Origin: Amphimedon queenslandica
Lineage: Eukaryota; Porifera; Demospongiae; Haplosclerida; Niphatidae
Direction: 5' to 3'
NCBI RefSeq assembly: GCF_000090795.2
Contig: NW_003546293.1
Location: forward strand, 262,649 to 326,648
DNA: 64,000 nt
Below are positions 12,748 through 25,647 of this stretch, piece after piece (positions within the stretch are counted from its first letter, which is position 1; the number at the start of each line of letters is the position of its first letter). The notes beneath the pieces were generated by a model that worked only from the letters and a program-made list of their open reading frames with translations, was not told where the DNA came from and did not search any database. Made by a program: the position numbers and the translations under genes.

Positions 12748-14246
12748 CAATAATTATGGCAATCTGACCTTTAGTTTTTTGTCTGTTTCTGGGGAAGGCC
12801 ATCTTTATAAAAAAGTTAAGACAACAATAACAAACAACAAACAACAAACAATAAACAACAAACAATAAACAACAAACGATAAACAACAACAAAAATGAAT
12901 GCATGGAATAAGGATACTCCTCGCCAGTGACAAGTGGGGCACAGAGGGAAAGCCGTGGTGCATTTTGAAGATAAAGAAAGACGATAAACTTTAGAGTATC
13001 AACACAAACTTGTCTATGGAGCCTATCTGAAAAGAAAGAGTAAGGACCGACAAGAATCATACAGTGTAGTCTTTTTATTAAGGAGACCATTGGGCCCATA
13101 CTACCTGTCCTTAATACATGTACAGTGTAGCCTCTTTATTAAGGACACCATTGGACCCACACTACCTGTCCTTAATACATGTACAGTGTAGTCTTTTTTA
13201 TTAAGGACACCGTTGGGCCCACACTACCTGTCCTTAATACATGTACAGTGTAGCCTCTTTATTAAGGACACCATTGGGCCCACACTACCTGTCCTTAATA
13301 CAGAGGTGTCCTCATTTCAGAGGTACTTTTGTATAGGCTTCTACTAATTGGGACATCAATGTCTTCATTATGAAGGTGTTCTTAATTGCTTCTTATTTTA
13401 GAGGCTACACTATACCTTCATTTGTGTAGTATATCTATGGTATGACTTATCACCTAATCCTCTTACATTGCAACACACAACTATCAAGCAAAATGACAAA
13501 CATTTTATATTTTAGCAAACAAAATTATGTCTCTTATTTTAAAAGTAGGAGAGTTGAGAGAGAGAGAGGGGGGGAGAAAGGGATAAAGAAATGCTGTTCA
13601 ATCTCTTACCAACATCTTCGTCTGATGGACATTTGCTCAGGAGATTAACTAATTTTAATCTCTCGCTGATATCAACATCAGAAACCGTATCAAAGGTCTC
13701 AAAATACCTAACACAATAAATTAATGATTGACCACTCCCAATATTAATTAATCATAATAATTTAAATTGATACAAATATGTCTATAAAACTTACAGCCAC
13801 GCAGTTTCATCAGAAAGGTGGAGCTTGTTCTTAGCAATGTGATGCCAAATTGAAAAACTAGAAAAAAATCAACATAATTTTTTTCGAAATTATGTTGTTG
13901 CTACTGTATTTTAAATACTATCCAAGCTCTTACCTAAGCCATGGATATGAATGCTTTCCTTTGTTCCTTGCATATGTTACAATTTTCTTTAAATGCTAAA
14001 AATATTTTTAAAAGTTAATGCAATTGAAGCAATAGCTAGTCTTACAGAGAAACTAAATTTCGAGGATGCTTTTTCACCAGAGCAGAGAATCCCTCCATCA
14101 AGAGGTACTGGATTGACCCATACCGCCACCCTTTCTCGTCGTCCTTCAGTTCCGTGGACGAGGGAGACGCTGGTGCTCTCTGAGCTGCAAGGGAGGCTAC
14201 TAGAGGCTTCTGGAGGCTCTGGTTTTTCCTCGGGTTTTTCTGCCAT
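9196..14246 (-). CDS. TBCCD1: TBCC domain-containing protein 1
   Basis: A multi-exon gene, ATG at 14244-14246 and TGA at 9196-9198. Clear exons are 14046-14246, 13934-13995, 13795-13857, 13610-13707, ~12878-13026 and 12542-12617, then exons around 11455-11570, 11030-11200, 10370-10900 (several), 9850-10140, 9370-9470 and 9196-9290. Matches to animal TBCCD1 include VCVDTLKFIVFLYLQ, SLFETWLRSHL, IIFAPYNTYYPQLETHL, PFVMEGDT, RIAEWQQTVKDARL and a final KEWLEATGHQREIYDLGHDP. TBCCD1 is a centrosomal relative of tubulin cofactor C that positions the centrosome and Golgi. The N-terminal ~35 residues are Pro/Glu/Ser-rich and specific to this species. Exact borders of the middle exons, and the donor near 12878, are uncertain. 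Confidence 0.88.
11613..12510 (+). repeat. Tandem repeat, five units of 174-177 bp (intron of TBCCD1)
   Basis: The anchor CCATGGGCTATA recurs at 11613, 11787, 11964, 12141, 12318 and 12494, giving periods of 174, 177, 177, 177 and 176. Each unit holds a conserved block with TTGAAAAATTGAAGT, AATCAGCTCAAACTT, ACACAGCATAAGGACATC and AATATGTATCAGAAAA. Units are not coding: all frames carry stops. The same unit is tandemly repeated at 54.8-55.7 kb and, inverted, at 35.3-35.7 kb. Confidence 0.95.
12620..12750. repeat. AAT-type microsatellite
   Basis: An (AAT)n tract with interruptions, the last ~40 bases almost perfect. It lies in the TBCCD1 intron between exons at 12542-12617 and 12878-13026, and produces spurious poly-Tyr and poly-Ile ORFs. 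Confidence 0.95.
13061..13302 (+). repeat. Tandem repeat, four units of 61-62 bp
   Basis: Units start ACAGTGTAG at 13061, 13122, 13183 and 13245. Each contains TTTATTAAGGA, a variable CATTGGGCCCA block, and CTACCTGTCCTTAATACATG. It sits in a TBCCD1 intron. Because units are direct, near-identical and without unique spacers, this is a minisatellite, not a CRISPR array. TTAAGGAC...GTCCTTAA gives each unit internal dyad symmetry. Confidence 0.9.
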
Positions 14247-14475
14247 TTATTTCTTCACCCCTCTATCTATTCAAATCACTGTTGGTTAATTAACTATTAT
14301 TTCTAATAAATCAAACCGGATGCAGAAACGTGATAAAACGTGGGTCATCTAATAAAACACAGGACCACGCCCAGTTACTGCACAGGGGCGTGGTTTTTGT
14401 TGGAATTTTAATTTTAAGAAGTGCTCGCCCCTGCTTTTTTGCACTTCTCCTGAAAGCGAAGAAAAGAGTTGTAGA
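14247..14475. promoter_or_regulatory. Probable shared promoter, TBCCD1 (-) and TIR-like/HEAT gene (+)
   Basis: A 229-bp spacer between divergent start codons, less AT-rich on its right half. Inferred from position only; no specific element recognised. Confidence 0.45.
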
Positions 14476-17400
14476 ATGGGAAACGGTCAGAGCAAGAGAG
14501 GCGGTGGAGATGGAGGGCAAGCAGCTAAGCCCAAGCTGGCGCCTCAAGCTGCTCCAGAGAAAAAGGCACCCGCTCCAGGTAGAAAAATAGCTTTTAATTT
14601 TTTATTAAAATTTTTTCTTTACTTACATAGCTCCTGCCCCAACTCCAGCTCCTGAATTGCAGCCTGTGGATGTTGTCTTAAGTGGAGCACCTTCAGATAA
14701 GGAGCTCTCTAACCTACTGACAGGTAATTATTATTTTATTATCATTTAATTAATTTTATTATTATCATCATCATTATTATTATTTTTGTCCTGTTCAGAC
14801 AAGGTCAAAGCAGAGAAGTATTCTATTTATAGTAACACTTCTTTCGCTGAGGAAGACACAAAAACTGTTGCACGAATGCTTGTCGATGCAAAGGTACAAG
14901 ACTGTTAACACAAATTAAATCGTTACACTCTGTCTGTCTGTCTGTCTGTCTCTCTTGTAGCTCCTCATTTTCATACTAAGTGTCGAATCTGTTACTAATA
15001 GCAAGTGCAGCGATCAGGTTTCCCTGGCTTATATTTCTAACAAGCCAATCTTACTGATTGCCAGAAATAGCAAAGAGGACATTGTCAAAAGCATGAACTT
15101 TGGACTGTAAGTGCAAGCTTGGAGAGGAGAAAGAGAGAGAGAGAGGGGGGGAAACAGTAAAGTTAAGGTCATTATTACTAAATCATGAATTCAACTAGTA
15201 TAATAATGAATATTAGAAGGGGAAAGTACAGATGAAGAAATTCACACATTAAAAATAATAGTGGAATGAATCCTATGAAATATCAGCAGGGATAATCATG
15301 ATACAGTATATAATGATGCTAATAGTATAATATTACATGTTGTCTATGTACTCTTGATATAATCAGTAATTATCGTACATAGTTATGGCTATGCTGTCTT
15401 GCTAAGTGTTTTTATTAGTTAACCCTGCTGTTACTGCTACACATTATGGCTTTTAATAAGTATAGGGGTTCCCTTTGATTGCTTAACTATAAATAGAGAT
15501 GAAGAGATAGAAAGACCGAGATAAAGTGTTAAAGGGAGAGATAAAAGTGTACATTAGGAGTTGCATTAAGATTAGGTTTGAGGAGTAATTGGGGAATAGT
15601 CTAAAGAATTTTGTTAAGTCATCTTGTTATGATAATTACATTGTGTGGTTCAATTTTAGTTGGGAGAAAGTGCTACAATGCAATTAAACTTTAAACTTCA
15701 TAATATCTGTCACTGTGTAAAATTCCCCTCCTGCAATACATCTAATAATTGTTGGTTCAAGTACAATTATAAAGTTATGTAATTTAATAGTTAATTTTGG
15801 CTACATGTACTCATCTTTTGTCGGCAATACTTTTAGTCAGTTTTGTTATATCAAGAATACTTCTTAGTTTTAGTTTGTCATATTACTTTTCCTACTTTAA
15901 TTATAACTTGAACATACACTTTAACAGACATTCTACCATGCTTGTTTTGAATTGACCAATCAGATTGCATTATATGAGGTGTCTAAATCACTTATAATAC
16001 CCCGGGAAAATATTTAGAAACCTCCGGGAAATTATTTAGAAACCTCCGGGAAATTATTTAGATACTTCTGCCAAAGTTTGGGAAATTTTAGGAATAAAAA
16101 TGATGACAGCAATAATAGTAATGTTATTTTTGAATTGTTATGTGTATGTTTGTGCAGTTATTAAAGCTGAAGTGTCTGTCTTCATCTAGAGATACGTTTT
16201 GTGCTTTTGGAAGATGAGGTGAATTGGTATATCGTCACTAGCTACTGCTGTTTTTGTTTGTAATAATAATATTATTGAGGAAACGTCTTCCGGCATTTTG
16301 TTGATCTGAAATGTGCTTATAAATTCGTACACCATCTGTGCTTCTGTGACCTGTTCTTTTCATGATTAATTGTTCATCAACACCAGCTTGAAATAGTCTA
16401 GTAGCAGCAGTCACGCCGCAAAGTGAGTGGTTTGTTTGTAACCATCGATTCCCCAGTTGCTGCAGCAAACATTTTAAACAGTATTTCTCCATTAAGAAGA
16501 GTGGCCTGGTTGGAGCTTTTCAAAATCTTTCATTCTTTCCTTGCACCAGTCATTCAGAATATTTTCTACCCATTATATTGCTTTTTTAGTTGTGCATGGC
16601 GCACAGTGCTGTTGTGCATCTTTAAATCCTTGTCCGTTGCGAAACAAGATGGTATATAGCACTAATGAAGTAGGCGGGGCAGTCATAAAATGATATGATA
16701 TGATGAGATAGTCGTTTCCAGAGCTATCAATGGCGGCTGTGTGAGTCGCATCTTTTGAGAACAGACGAGCATGTCTACCTAGTTGCTTTTCCATTTTAGT
16801 GTGTGACTTAAAATGAATTGGTTGCTAATGGTAAGGATTTTTATACTTCTTGTGTATCCTAGCTACAAGAAATGCATCTAATCTGATTGGACGCATGGTA
16901 GAACACGGTTATACACCTCGGTCTCGGTTTCTATGGCATTTATTGACCTCGGGACTGCGTCCCTCGGTCAATAAATCCCATAGAAACCTCGACCTCGGTG
17001 TATAACCTATACTACCATACTTTTTTATATTTCTCTCTCCCCCCCTCTCTCTCTCCCCCTCTCCCCCCTCTCTCTCTCCCCCTCTCTCTCCCCCCCTCTC
17101 TCTCCCCCCCAGTAAGCTAACATTAGAGCAGCTCCATTGGATGATGTTCGATTCTCCCGGCACACCAAGTGATGATCTCATGAAGGAGTTCATAACTCAA
17201 GTCCAACAGTATCAGGCTCCCATTACTGAGACTGTTGAGGTACAAGTGGAGCAGCCCTTGGAATCAGCTGCTCCTACTCAAATGCGTCGACTGAGAATGA
17301 ACACAAAGTTTAGGACACAGACAACGTAAGGTTTTGTTGCAAGAAATATTAGATGCTTGGAATCATTTCCCTTTCTCTTTACAACCTCTTTCCTTTCTCT

Positions 17401-18967
17401 TTCTTTTTTACTTTGCTCCCTCTCTCTTTCTCTTTCCCTCGATCTCTCTTTCTCTTTTTCTCTCTCCCTCTCCCTCCCTTTTGCTCCCTCTTTCCCTTTC
17501 CCTTTCTCTCTCTCTGTCTAGTCTTTCTGAATTAGCACCAATAGAGGTCTCAGACACCTTTTGGGAGAGGAGCTTCGATACAAGTGATTCCATCTCATGG
17601 TTTAGATTCCAGCAAGCATTCATCAATGAATATGATGCCCAACTGAAAAGTAATAAAAAATAATATAATAATACATATAATAATACATATAATAAGGCAT
17701 ATAATAGTACATATAATAATACATAATACATGTAATAATCACTGCTCTTAGCCTCTTATGTATCTGTGTACTGTTTGCTCAACATAATGATAATAAAGCT
17801 ATTTTTGGTAAAATCAATATGCTTTCATTTTTACTATTTAAACAGCTGTACTTTATCACTTCTTTTTCCCTCCTCCTTTCTCTTCTCTCTTTTAGATCTA
17901 TTCACAGAAGATCGTATCAAGTGGTTGCTAGATGAAGTGCTTCATTCCAGCATATTTGGAGGAGCAGAGGAGATCACTAAAGACCATTTCATGCAGATTC
18001 GCGGCGACTCCAAAGAAAAGCACACTTTTTGGCGAACTGTTCGTCAGATTGCAGTCGAGAAATTCAACATGCAGGAAGTCTTTAACATGCAGTCCACTGT
18101 GCGTCTGACAGCTGTTGAAAACCTTGGTAAGAATAACTAGTAACAAATGGTTATTGGTGATCTCAAAATGTAATAAAAGTGAAGAATTTTCTCCTAGCTA
18201 TTTTCACCCAAATTTTGAACAACGTTAAAAATTTGTAAAAAATTCAAACTTGATCAGAATTAGTTCAAACTTTCTACGCAACATAAGAACTTGTATATGC
18301 ATCAGATAAAACTATAAAAATAAAGAATTCTCTCCTTTTAATTTTGATGAAATGTGGCTCAAGTATTAATTGTCTTACATTTTTTATTTTACTTCTAGGT
18401 AAGTTTCAGAACCCAGCTGTCATTGAGGCTCTATTGCGTCTCCTTGACGACGACGATCCAAACATTCGAGCGGTGGCAGCCATTTCTTTGGGTCGGACTG
18501 GGATTCAAGATGAGATGGTGATTGATCGCCTCATTGACCAGCTTAAAGATGGAGACAGGATTGTTAGACAGAGCGCCTGTCTCTCACTGGGATCACTAAA
18601 GGCTGTGAAGGCTATTCCAAAAATATCAGACAGATGGTAATTAAGTCAATTCTACAACACCTCTCTTCTCGTCTTCTCTCTAGTTTCTGATATTTTCACT
18701 CTCACATTTTTAATTCCCCCATCAAGCATATTGATTTCATATTATTTCTTCTAAACACACCTTCCCCCACCCCTCCCTCTTTTCACTCATTAATTTTTCC
18801 TCCATTTTTTCTTCCCCAGGCGTAACGACTTTATATCTGTTGTCCGTGATGCTGCTCGAACTGCTTTAGAGAAGATGGACGTCCCCGAGGCTCAAGAGGT
18901 CCTCAAAGTGACACGAGTTCTTGAGGAAGAAATAAAACACTTGGAGGGAAGGATCATCCAAGTTTAA
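14476..18967 (+). CDS. Predicted N-myristoylated protein with degenerate TIR-like domain and HEAT repeats
   Basis: Nine exons (14476-14578, 14631-14723, 14799-14893, 14961-15106, 17113-17325, 17522-17649, 17896-18126, 18399-18636, 18820-18967) join in phase to 464 residues. MGNGQSKR is a good N-myristoylation start with basic residues, then a Pro/Ala-rich linker to ~60. Residues ~66-175 look like a TIR: YSIYSNTSFAEED, ARMLVDAKLLIFILS, CSDQVSLAYISNKPILLIA, HWMMFDS. The opening TIR strand (DVFISY) is not evident. A helical middle region follows (TFWERSFDTSDSISWFRFQQ, then LFTEDRIKWLLDEVLHSSIF), and residues ~330-450 are HEAT/PBS-type repeats (VIEALLRLLDDDDPNIRAVA, VIDRLIDQLKDGDRIVRQSA, DFISVVRDAARTALEKM). 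This suggests a membrane-bound signalling or immune adaptor. I know no named gene with exactly this layout. Confidence 0.85.
15931..16902. mobile_element. Decayed element with imperfect terminal inverted repeats and a tyrosine-recombinase fossil
   Basis: Lies in the 2-kb intron of the TIR-like/HEAT gene. The left end (15931-15970) reads TTCTACCATGC ... CCAATCAGATTGCAT. The right end (16872-16902), reverse complemented, reads TTCTACCATGC..CCAATCAGATTAGATGC. They match apart from a ~13-bp insertion in the left arm. Between them is a recombinase fragment on the - strand (16238-16492) and a short direct repeat (CCGGGAAA.TATTTAGA, three times from ~16002). The ends may belong to a different element nested here. 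The boundary call is inference. Confidence 0.5.
16238..16492 (-). pseudogene. Crypton-like tyrosine recombinase fragment
   Basis: An 84-codon stretch carries the C-terminal part of a eukaryotic tyrosine recombinase: NHSLCGVTAATRLF, AGVDEQLIMKRTGHRSTDGV, RIYKHISD. It shows the TGHRS motif and the nucleophile Tyr in the IYK context. Crypton-type recombinases normally read HSLR at the start of this block; here the catalytic Arg is Cys. No upstream catalytic part is found in frame. It is therefore a dead remnant inside an intron, opposite in strand to its host gene. Confidence 0.7.
16907..17007. repeat. Long inverted repeat (hairpin, arms ~48 bp)
   Basis: The left arm starts GGTTATACACCTCGGTCTCG; the right arm ends GGTGTATAACC. 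They pair over ~48 bases with a few mismatches around a ~5-base loop near 16957. It sits directly after the right end of the element at 15931-16902 and looks like a foldback element or terminal hairpin. Confidence 0.85.
17030..17111. repeat. CT-rich tract forming the polypyrimidine run of a splice acceptor
   Basis: About 80 bases of (CT)n and C runs end at the acceptor AG at 17111-17112 of the TIR-like/HEAT gene, a very long polypyrimidine tract. Confidence 0.85.
18190..18350 (+). repeat. Single diverged unit of the dispersed repeat
   Basis: Carries 'AATTAGTTCAAACTTTCTACG', 'ACATAAGAAC', 'ATGCATCAGATAAA' in the same order as the units at 4.2-4.5 kb. Located in the intron between exons 17896-18126 and 18399-18636. 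Confidence 0.6.
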
Positions 18968-19197
18968 GACCACCGCTCCTATTTTGCTGCTAATAAATTC
19001 TAATTTTAATGACTACTTTCGAAAATTATTATTATTTTAATTGTCATAATGTACGCCTGATTTTTATTCTTTACTACCATGCTAAGACTGGGTATTGCTA
19101 TTCTATTATTTAATTAATTTAATTTAATCAAGTTTTAAAGTAAGTTTATTTAATCAAGTTTTAAAGTAAGTTTATTTAGTCAAGTTTTGATGCTTTT

Positions 19198-20491
<1,294 letters not shown>

Positions 20492-20903
20492 TATTTCAAA
20501 AAACAATCTCTTCCAAAGTAATTTGACTGCAGGAATGTATTGCAGCCACATATATATGACCACAGATACTACAAAACTACCATAGTTTTGTAGGTGATTA
20601 GTCTGGCCACAGCCAAACAAATCAGTGACCATCTAGTAATGAGCATATCTAACACATTACCCAATTCCTTATTTGGTTTTTGTGTTGGTCCATACCATGC
20701 CAGAACAAAGCCTGTGCAAAATTTTGCTCAAAAGATACACGTAGCATTCTTATTGCTAACTGCTCATTGCACATGCAGTCATTCACTTAAATCAATAGTG
20801 TGCCCATTATTGTCACAATTAAATCTAAATACAGCTACATAGGAAAAATATTACAATGAATGTAATTTCAAAAACTAAAAGATCACTTATTATTAATAAG
20901 AGT
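20492..20903. other. Spacer between the two ASPDH copies
   Basis: About 410 bp, AT-rich, containing the promoter and 5' UTR of copy 1 and the 3' UTR of copy 2. No other gene seen. Confidence 0.6.
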
Positions 20904-22104
<1,201 letters not shown>

Positions 22105-22282
22105 GTATTTTTTCTAATGATTTTTAGCCTGACTGACAGAGAACTTGAAGAGGCTGATTTTCAAAGGAGGAGTGGCTGGTTATTAAAATGCAATGCAGTT
22201 ATTAATTTAAAATTGGGCGGAGTCAAATTTTAAGTGACCACGCCTTTAGTTCAGTTACCATAGCAACCCATTTACATTCAAG
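22105..22282. promoter_or_regulatory. Probable shared promoter, ASPDH copy 2 (-) and CCDC65 (+)
   Basis: A 178-bp divergent spacer. It contains two CCACGCC/GGCGGAG-type GC boxes amid AT-rich sequence. Inferred from position. Confidence 0.45.
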
Positions 22283-25200
22283 ATGGCGAAAATGACAGCA
22301 AAGAAACTAGCTAAAATGTCCGAGGAGGAGAGGGCAGCATACCTAGAGCAGCAGAGATTGGAAGAGGAAGAGTCTAAGAGGAAGAAAGAAGAAATGTTGA
22401 ACCGATTCCTTAAGGATAAACTGAGCAAAGAGGAACAGTCCACTAAACTAAACATACTGAAACTACAAGAGCAATGGAGGAACATAATGAGGAAAGGTAT
22501 GCAGACTGCAGTACTCTATCATGTTGTTTGTTTGTTTATTTTGATGTTGTTTGTTTATTTTGATGTTGTTTGTTTGTTTATTTTGATGTTGTTTGTTTAT
22601 TTTGATGTTATTTGTTTGTTTATTTTGCATGCTATTTTTTGCTTATTGTTGCACTGTTGTTGTTTAATATTTGGATAATTAGACTAATTTTGTTGTCTTT
22701 ATTACGTAATATTATCATTAATTCATTCTTGTAATGTGCAGCGAAATTGGAGGAACTAAAAAAAGATTGCCAAGTGATGAGAGAAACGTTTGAAAGGATT
22801 GTAGATCGTAAAGATGCAGTCATCAAATCATTAGCTAAAGACTTAGAAGAAGCAAACGAACAGTAAGAAATATAAGAAAGGGAAAAGATTACTTATTTGT
22901 TATTAAAGATATGAAGTTGCTTTGAGGAGTCATTTACAGAACATGGAAGAGCTGCTAAGTAAAGGAGCCATAGTTTATGTACAGGTATGCTTATGCTATG
23001 ATCATTGCAGGTTTCCAAAAGAAAAGAATTAGCGACTTGGAGAATGGCTTCCAGAAAGATTTGGATGTTTTAAAGGCAGAGTTTGATAAAGAGAGGTGAG
23101 CAGCCATTACTGGGAGCTACAATGTATGCCTTGAGAATTTTCTAATGCACAGTGATACACTTGTAGAAAGCACTGAACTACATGTAAATTGAAAATTTTA
23201 TGAAGAAATTTCCAATATTGTCATTTTGTTTCAATCTGGCACAGAATCACCACCAATATTAAATTTGCCAATTAATTTTCCACAGTCAAATTTGCCAAAA
23301 TATATATTACACTTACCATTAAATCATTTTGTATGGCATTAAATTAACTAAGAGAATGGCAGGTTTGCAACTGTTTCCCATCATGATCAAGAAGTGAAGG
23401 ACCTTCACGATATACTGTATGCGATGGAATTAAGATTTAACGAGAGGGAATCTGAGGCTCAGCAGGAGTTCCAAAGCTTAGTGGATGAGTTGAAAAACAA
23501 GGTATGTATGCATGTACATGTACATTCTCATATTGATTCTTTGTTGATGCTATCTAAATTGTGTTGGTATATAGAATCTTGAGGAGACACATGCTCTTAG
23601 TGCGCAGAGGAAAGCTACTCTTGACGAATTGTGGGACATGTTTCAGAAAGTAAGCTTTTCTAGTAATGCACAACTCATAACTGAAATTTGGAGGTACTTT
23701 TAGCTTTATATATGTGCATGTACTGTACTGTATGTACTCCATGTACACAGAAGCAGAAAAGTTTGCCTTAATTATAATTTGCTTGTGCATCTACTGTATG
23801 CAGACATTTTTTACAGAAGGCAAGATACAATGTACTGGTATTATGATAATGTTCTATTTTCATTAGGAGACAAAGCAATACAAAGAAAACACAGAAGAGA
23901 AGAAACTAAGATTTGAGGCACTTAAGAAGAAAGATGAAAGCAACGCAAGAGAAATAGCCAAACAAATGAAACGACTGAAGAAACTTCAGGTACTTGCATG
24001 TACATGCATAGCTATATTTTATTTAATATTGTATCAAATATGCACATGAAATAATGGTATAATTTATTATCATTGTATTTATAGGACTCCATCGGTGATG
24101 TTAAAACGAAATTGAGCTCAAATTCAAAAGAGACAGAAATAAGATTAAGAGCAATTAGGAATGACAGGGAGACAGTACTTGCTCATTTTCGTGAACTAAA
24201 GGCAGAAATGATAAAATCCAGAGAAAATGAAAGGTGTGAATACATAGTGCAGACTTGTATTGTTTGATACCGTATAGCGGGAAATTTTGGAGGGATTAAA
24301 ATTTGGTGAATTGCTAAATTTTGGTGATTGGCGAATTTTAATTTGGCAAATTTGTGACCACGTGCCATGGAGCATGCGTATAATGGCTCAAAATGGCAGA
24401 TTTTTATTTTGATGAATGGCTATCAAGTACGAAATTCACCAAATTTAATTCTCTCCAAAGTTTTCCACTATACAGTATTTACTGTAATTTTACTCTTTTT
24501 TCTATCTTTCTCTTTTATTGGTAGGAGTAATCTGACTAAACTCACAATACAAAGCAATGAAGCAATCAAGGAACTTGAGAAACAGCAAGCTATGGTGATT
24601 ATATAATACTAGAAAAATAACCGTATCACTACAAAGATGCTTTATAGGGAGAAAAGATTCTAAAGCTAACAGAAATGAATAGAAAACTTGAAACAGAAGA
24701 AGAAAAGGTACAGTCCAATTGCCATTATCTATCCTTCATTTATTGGCATTGATCATTATGAAGGTTTTACCATTTTATTCGACATCACTGACTCCAGAAG
24801 AAGAGATGCACATTGCAGCATTGCAGGATAGGCGTGATAAGGATGGACTAACAGGGGTAATCTCCTCATAACGTCATAATGGTTAAATTAGATTCCTTTA
24901 CAAAGGTAATCCATGAGTATGCTGCTTTGGAGAATTTCTGGAAACGCTACAATAAAGTAATGAAAAGAATCATAATAGTATTTGATTGAACTATAAGAAT
25001 CATTCTACTGTACATCCATGATAACAAGAGTAGATAATAATTAGAAGAGAGTGTCCTACTGTGATATACCCCCTGCTTCATCACGGCGACGACGGCGTAG
25101 AATTGAAGAGTCAGATTCAGGATATTTTCAGTATTTTCATTGAGTAGTTATAGCTANNNNNNNNNNATTATCTACTCTTGATGATAATATTATAATGATA

Positions 25201-25577
25201 ATAGGTATTACTAGACACTACTGCTCTTGAACAAGAGAAAAGACAGCTTGAAATTGAAAATGAGAAATTACGAATCCTTCTCAAGCAGTATCTTGATGGT
25301 AAAACTACCGCCACAAAAGAGAGAAAAGAATTAACTAATGTTTCTCATTTTTAAAGGAATTTCCGTGAGTGAAGAGATTTTGAGTCAAAAAAATCCACTT
25401 CTGATAGTCAGTAGCACAGAGAGGCCAGCAAGGTATATTGTAATGATTACAACATGTTAATGTTTTGTTGTTTTGTGCAGATTATCCGTTCCTGTTGGAG
25501 ATCCAAGAATTCTGCAACCTAACTCAGGAAATATCACAGTAGTTGAAGGAGCCCATGTAGCAAAACACCTCACATAA
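22283..25577 (+). CDS. CCDC65: Dynein regulatory complex subunit 2 (CCDC65)
   Basis: About a dozen exons spell a coiled-coil protein that follows vertebrate CCDC65/DRC2 from end to end. Landmarks are [96 protein letters not shown]-type [68 protein letters not shown] and the C-terminal [12 protein letters not shown]. It belongs to the nexin-dynein regulatory complex of motile cilia, where it helps attach inner-arm dyneins. The donor in the exon near 22955 is best placed after CTGCTAA, giving [13 protein letters not shown] with a 52-bp intron. A ten-N assembly gap lies in the intron before the [12 protein letters not shown] exon. Confidence 0.93.
22515..22635 (+). repeat. Minisatellite with TTTGATGTTGTTTGTTTAT units
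   Basis: About five imperfect units of 20-24 bp (GTTTGTTTATTTTGATGTT) in the first intron of CCDC65. They produce a spurious hydrophobic repetitive ORF extension. Confidence 0.9.
24268..24478. mobile_element. MITE-like element, ~211 bp, with ~27-bp terminal inverted repeats
   Basis: Left end TACCGTATAGCGGGAAATTT; right end reverse complemented TACTGTATAGTGGAAAACTT. The ends suggest a TA target duplication. The centre holds CCATGGAGCATGCGTATAAT. Located in a CCDC65 intron. Relatives with the same ends and centre occur at 28883-29095, 30757-30965 and 57439-57736. Confidence 0.75.
25045..25143 (+). other. Possible alternative terminal exon of CCDC65 (33 codons including stop)
   Basis: A good acceptor (TAATAATTAG) is followed by an open stretch in the phase needed after the NFWKRYNK exon. 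It reads [13 protein letters not shown], a run of six Arg, then [13 protein letters not shown] and TGA at 25141-25143. Using it would truncate CCDC65 before its conserved C-terminus. It lies just before the N gap and could equally be misassembled sequence from another gene. Confidence 0.35.
25157..25166. other. Assembly gap (10 N)
   Basis: Ten unresolved bases. The flanks carry an inverted match: CAAGAGTAGATAAT at ~25025 and ATTATCTACTCTTG at 25167. This may have caused the assembly break. Confidence 0.98.
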
Positions 25578-25647
25578 GAATTAGATACATTATAAAAATG
25601 TTTTATTTCATGACTTGTAAATACGTCACTCATGTGAATTAATATTA

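Noticed and set aside
13061-13302. CRISPR-like array
   Set aside because: The units are direct tandem copies without unique spacers, inside an intron of an animal gene.
22981-23010. 26-bp intron in CCDC65
   Set aside because: An earlier donor after CTGCTAA gives a normal 52-bp intron and restores the conserved LLSFQKKRIS sequence.
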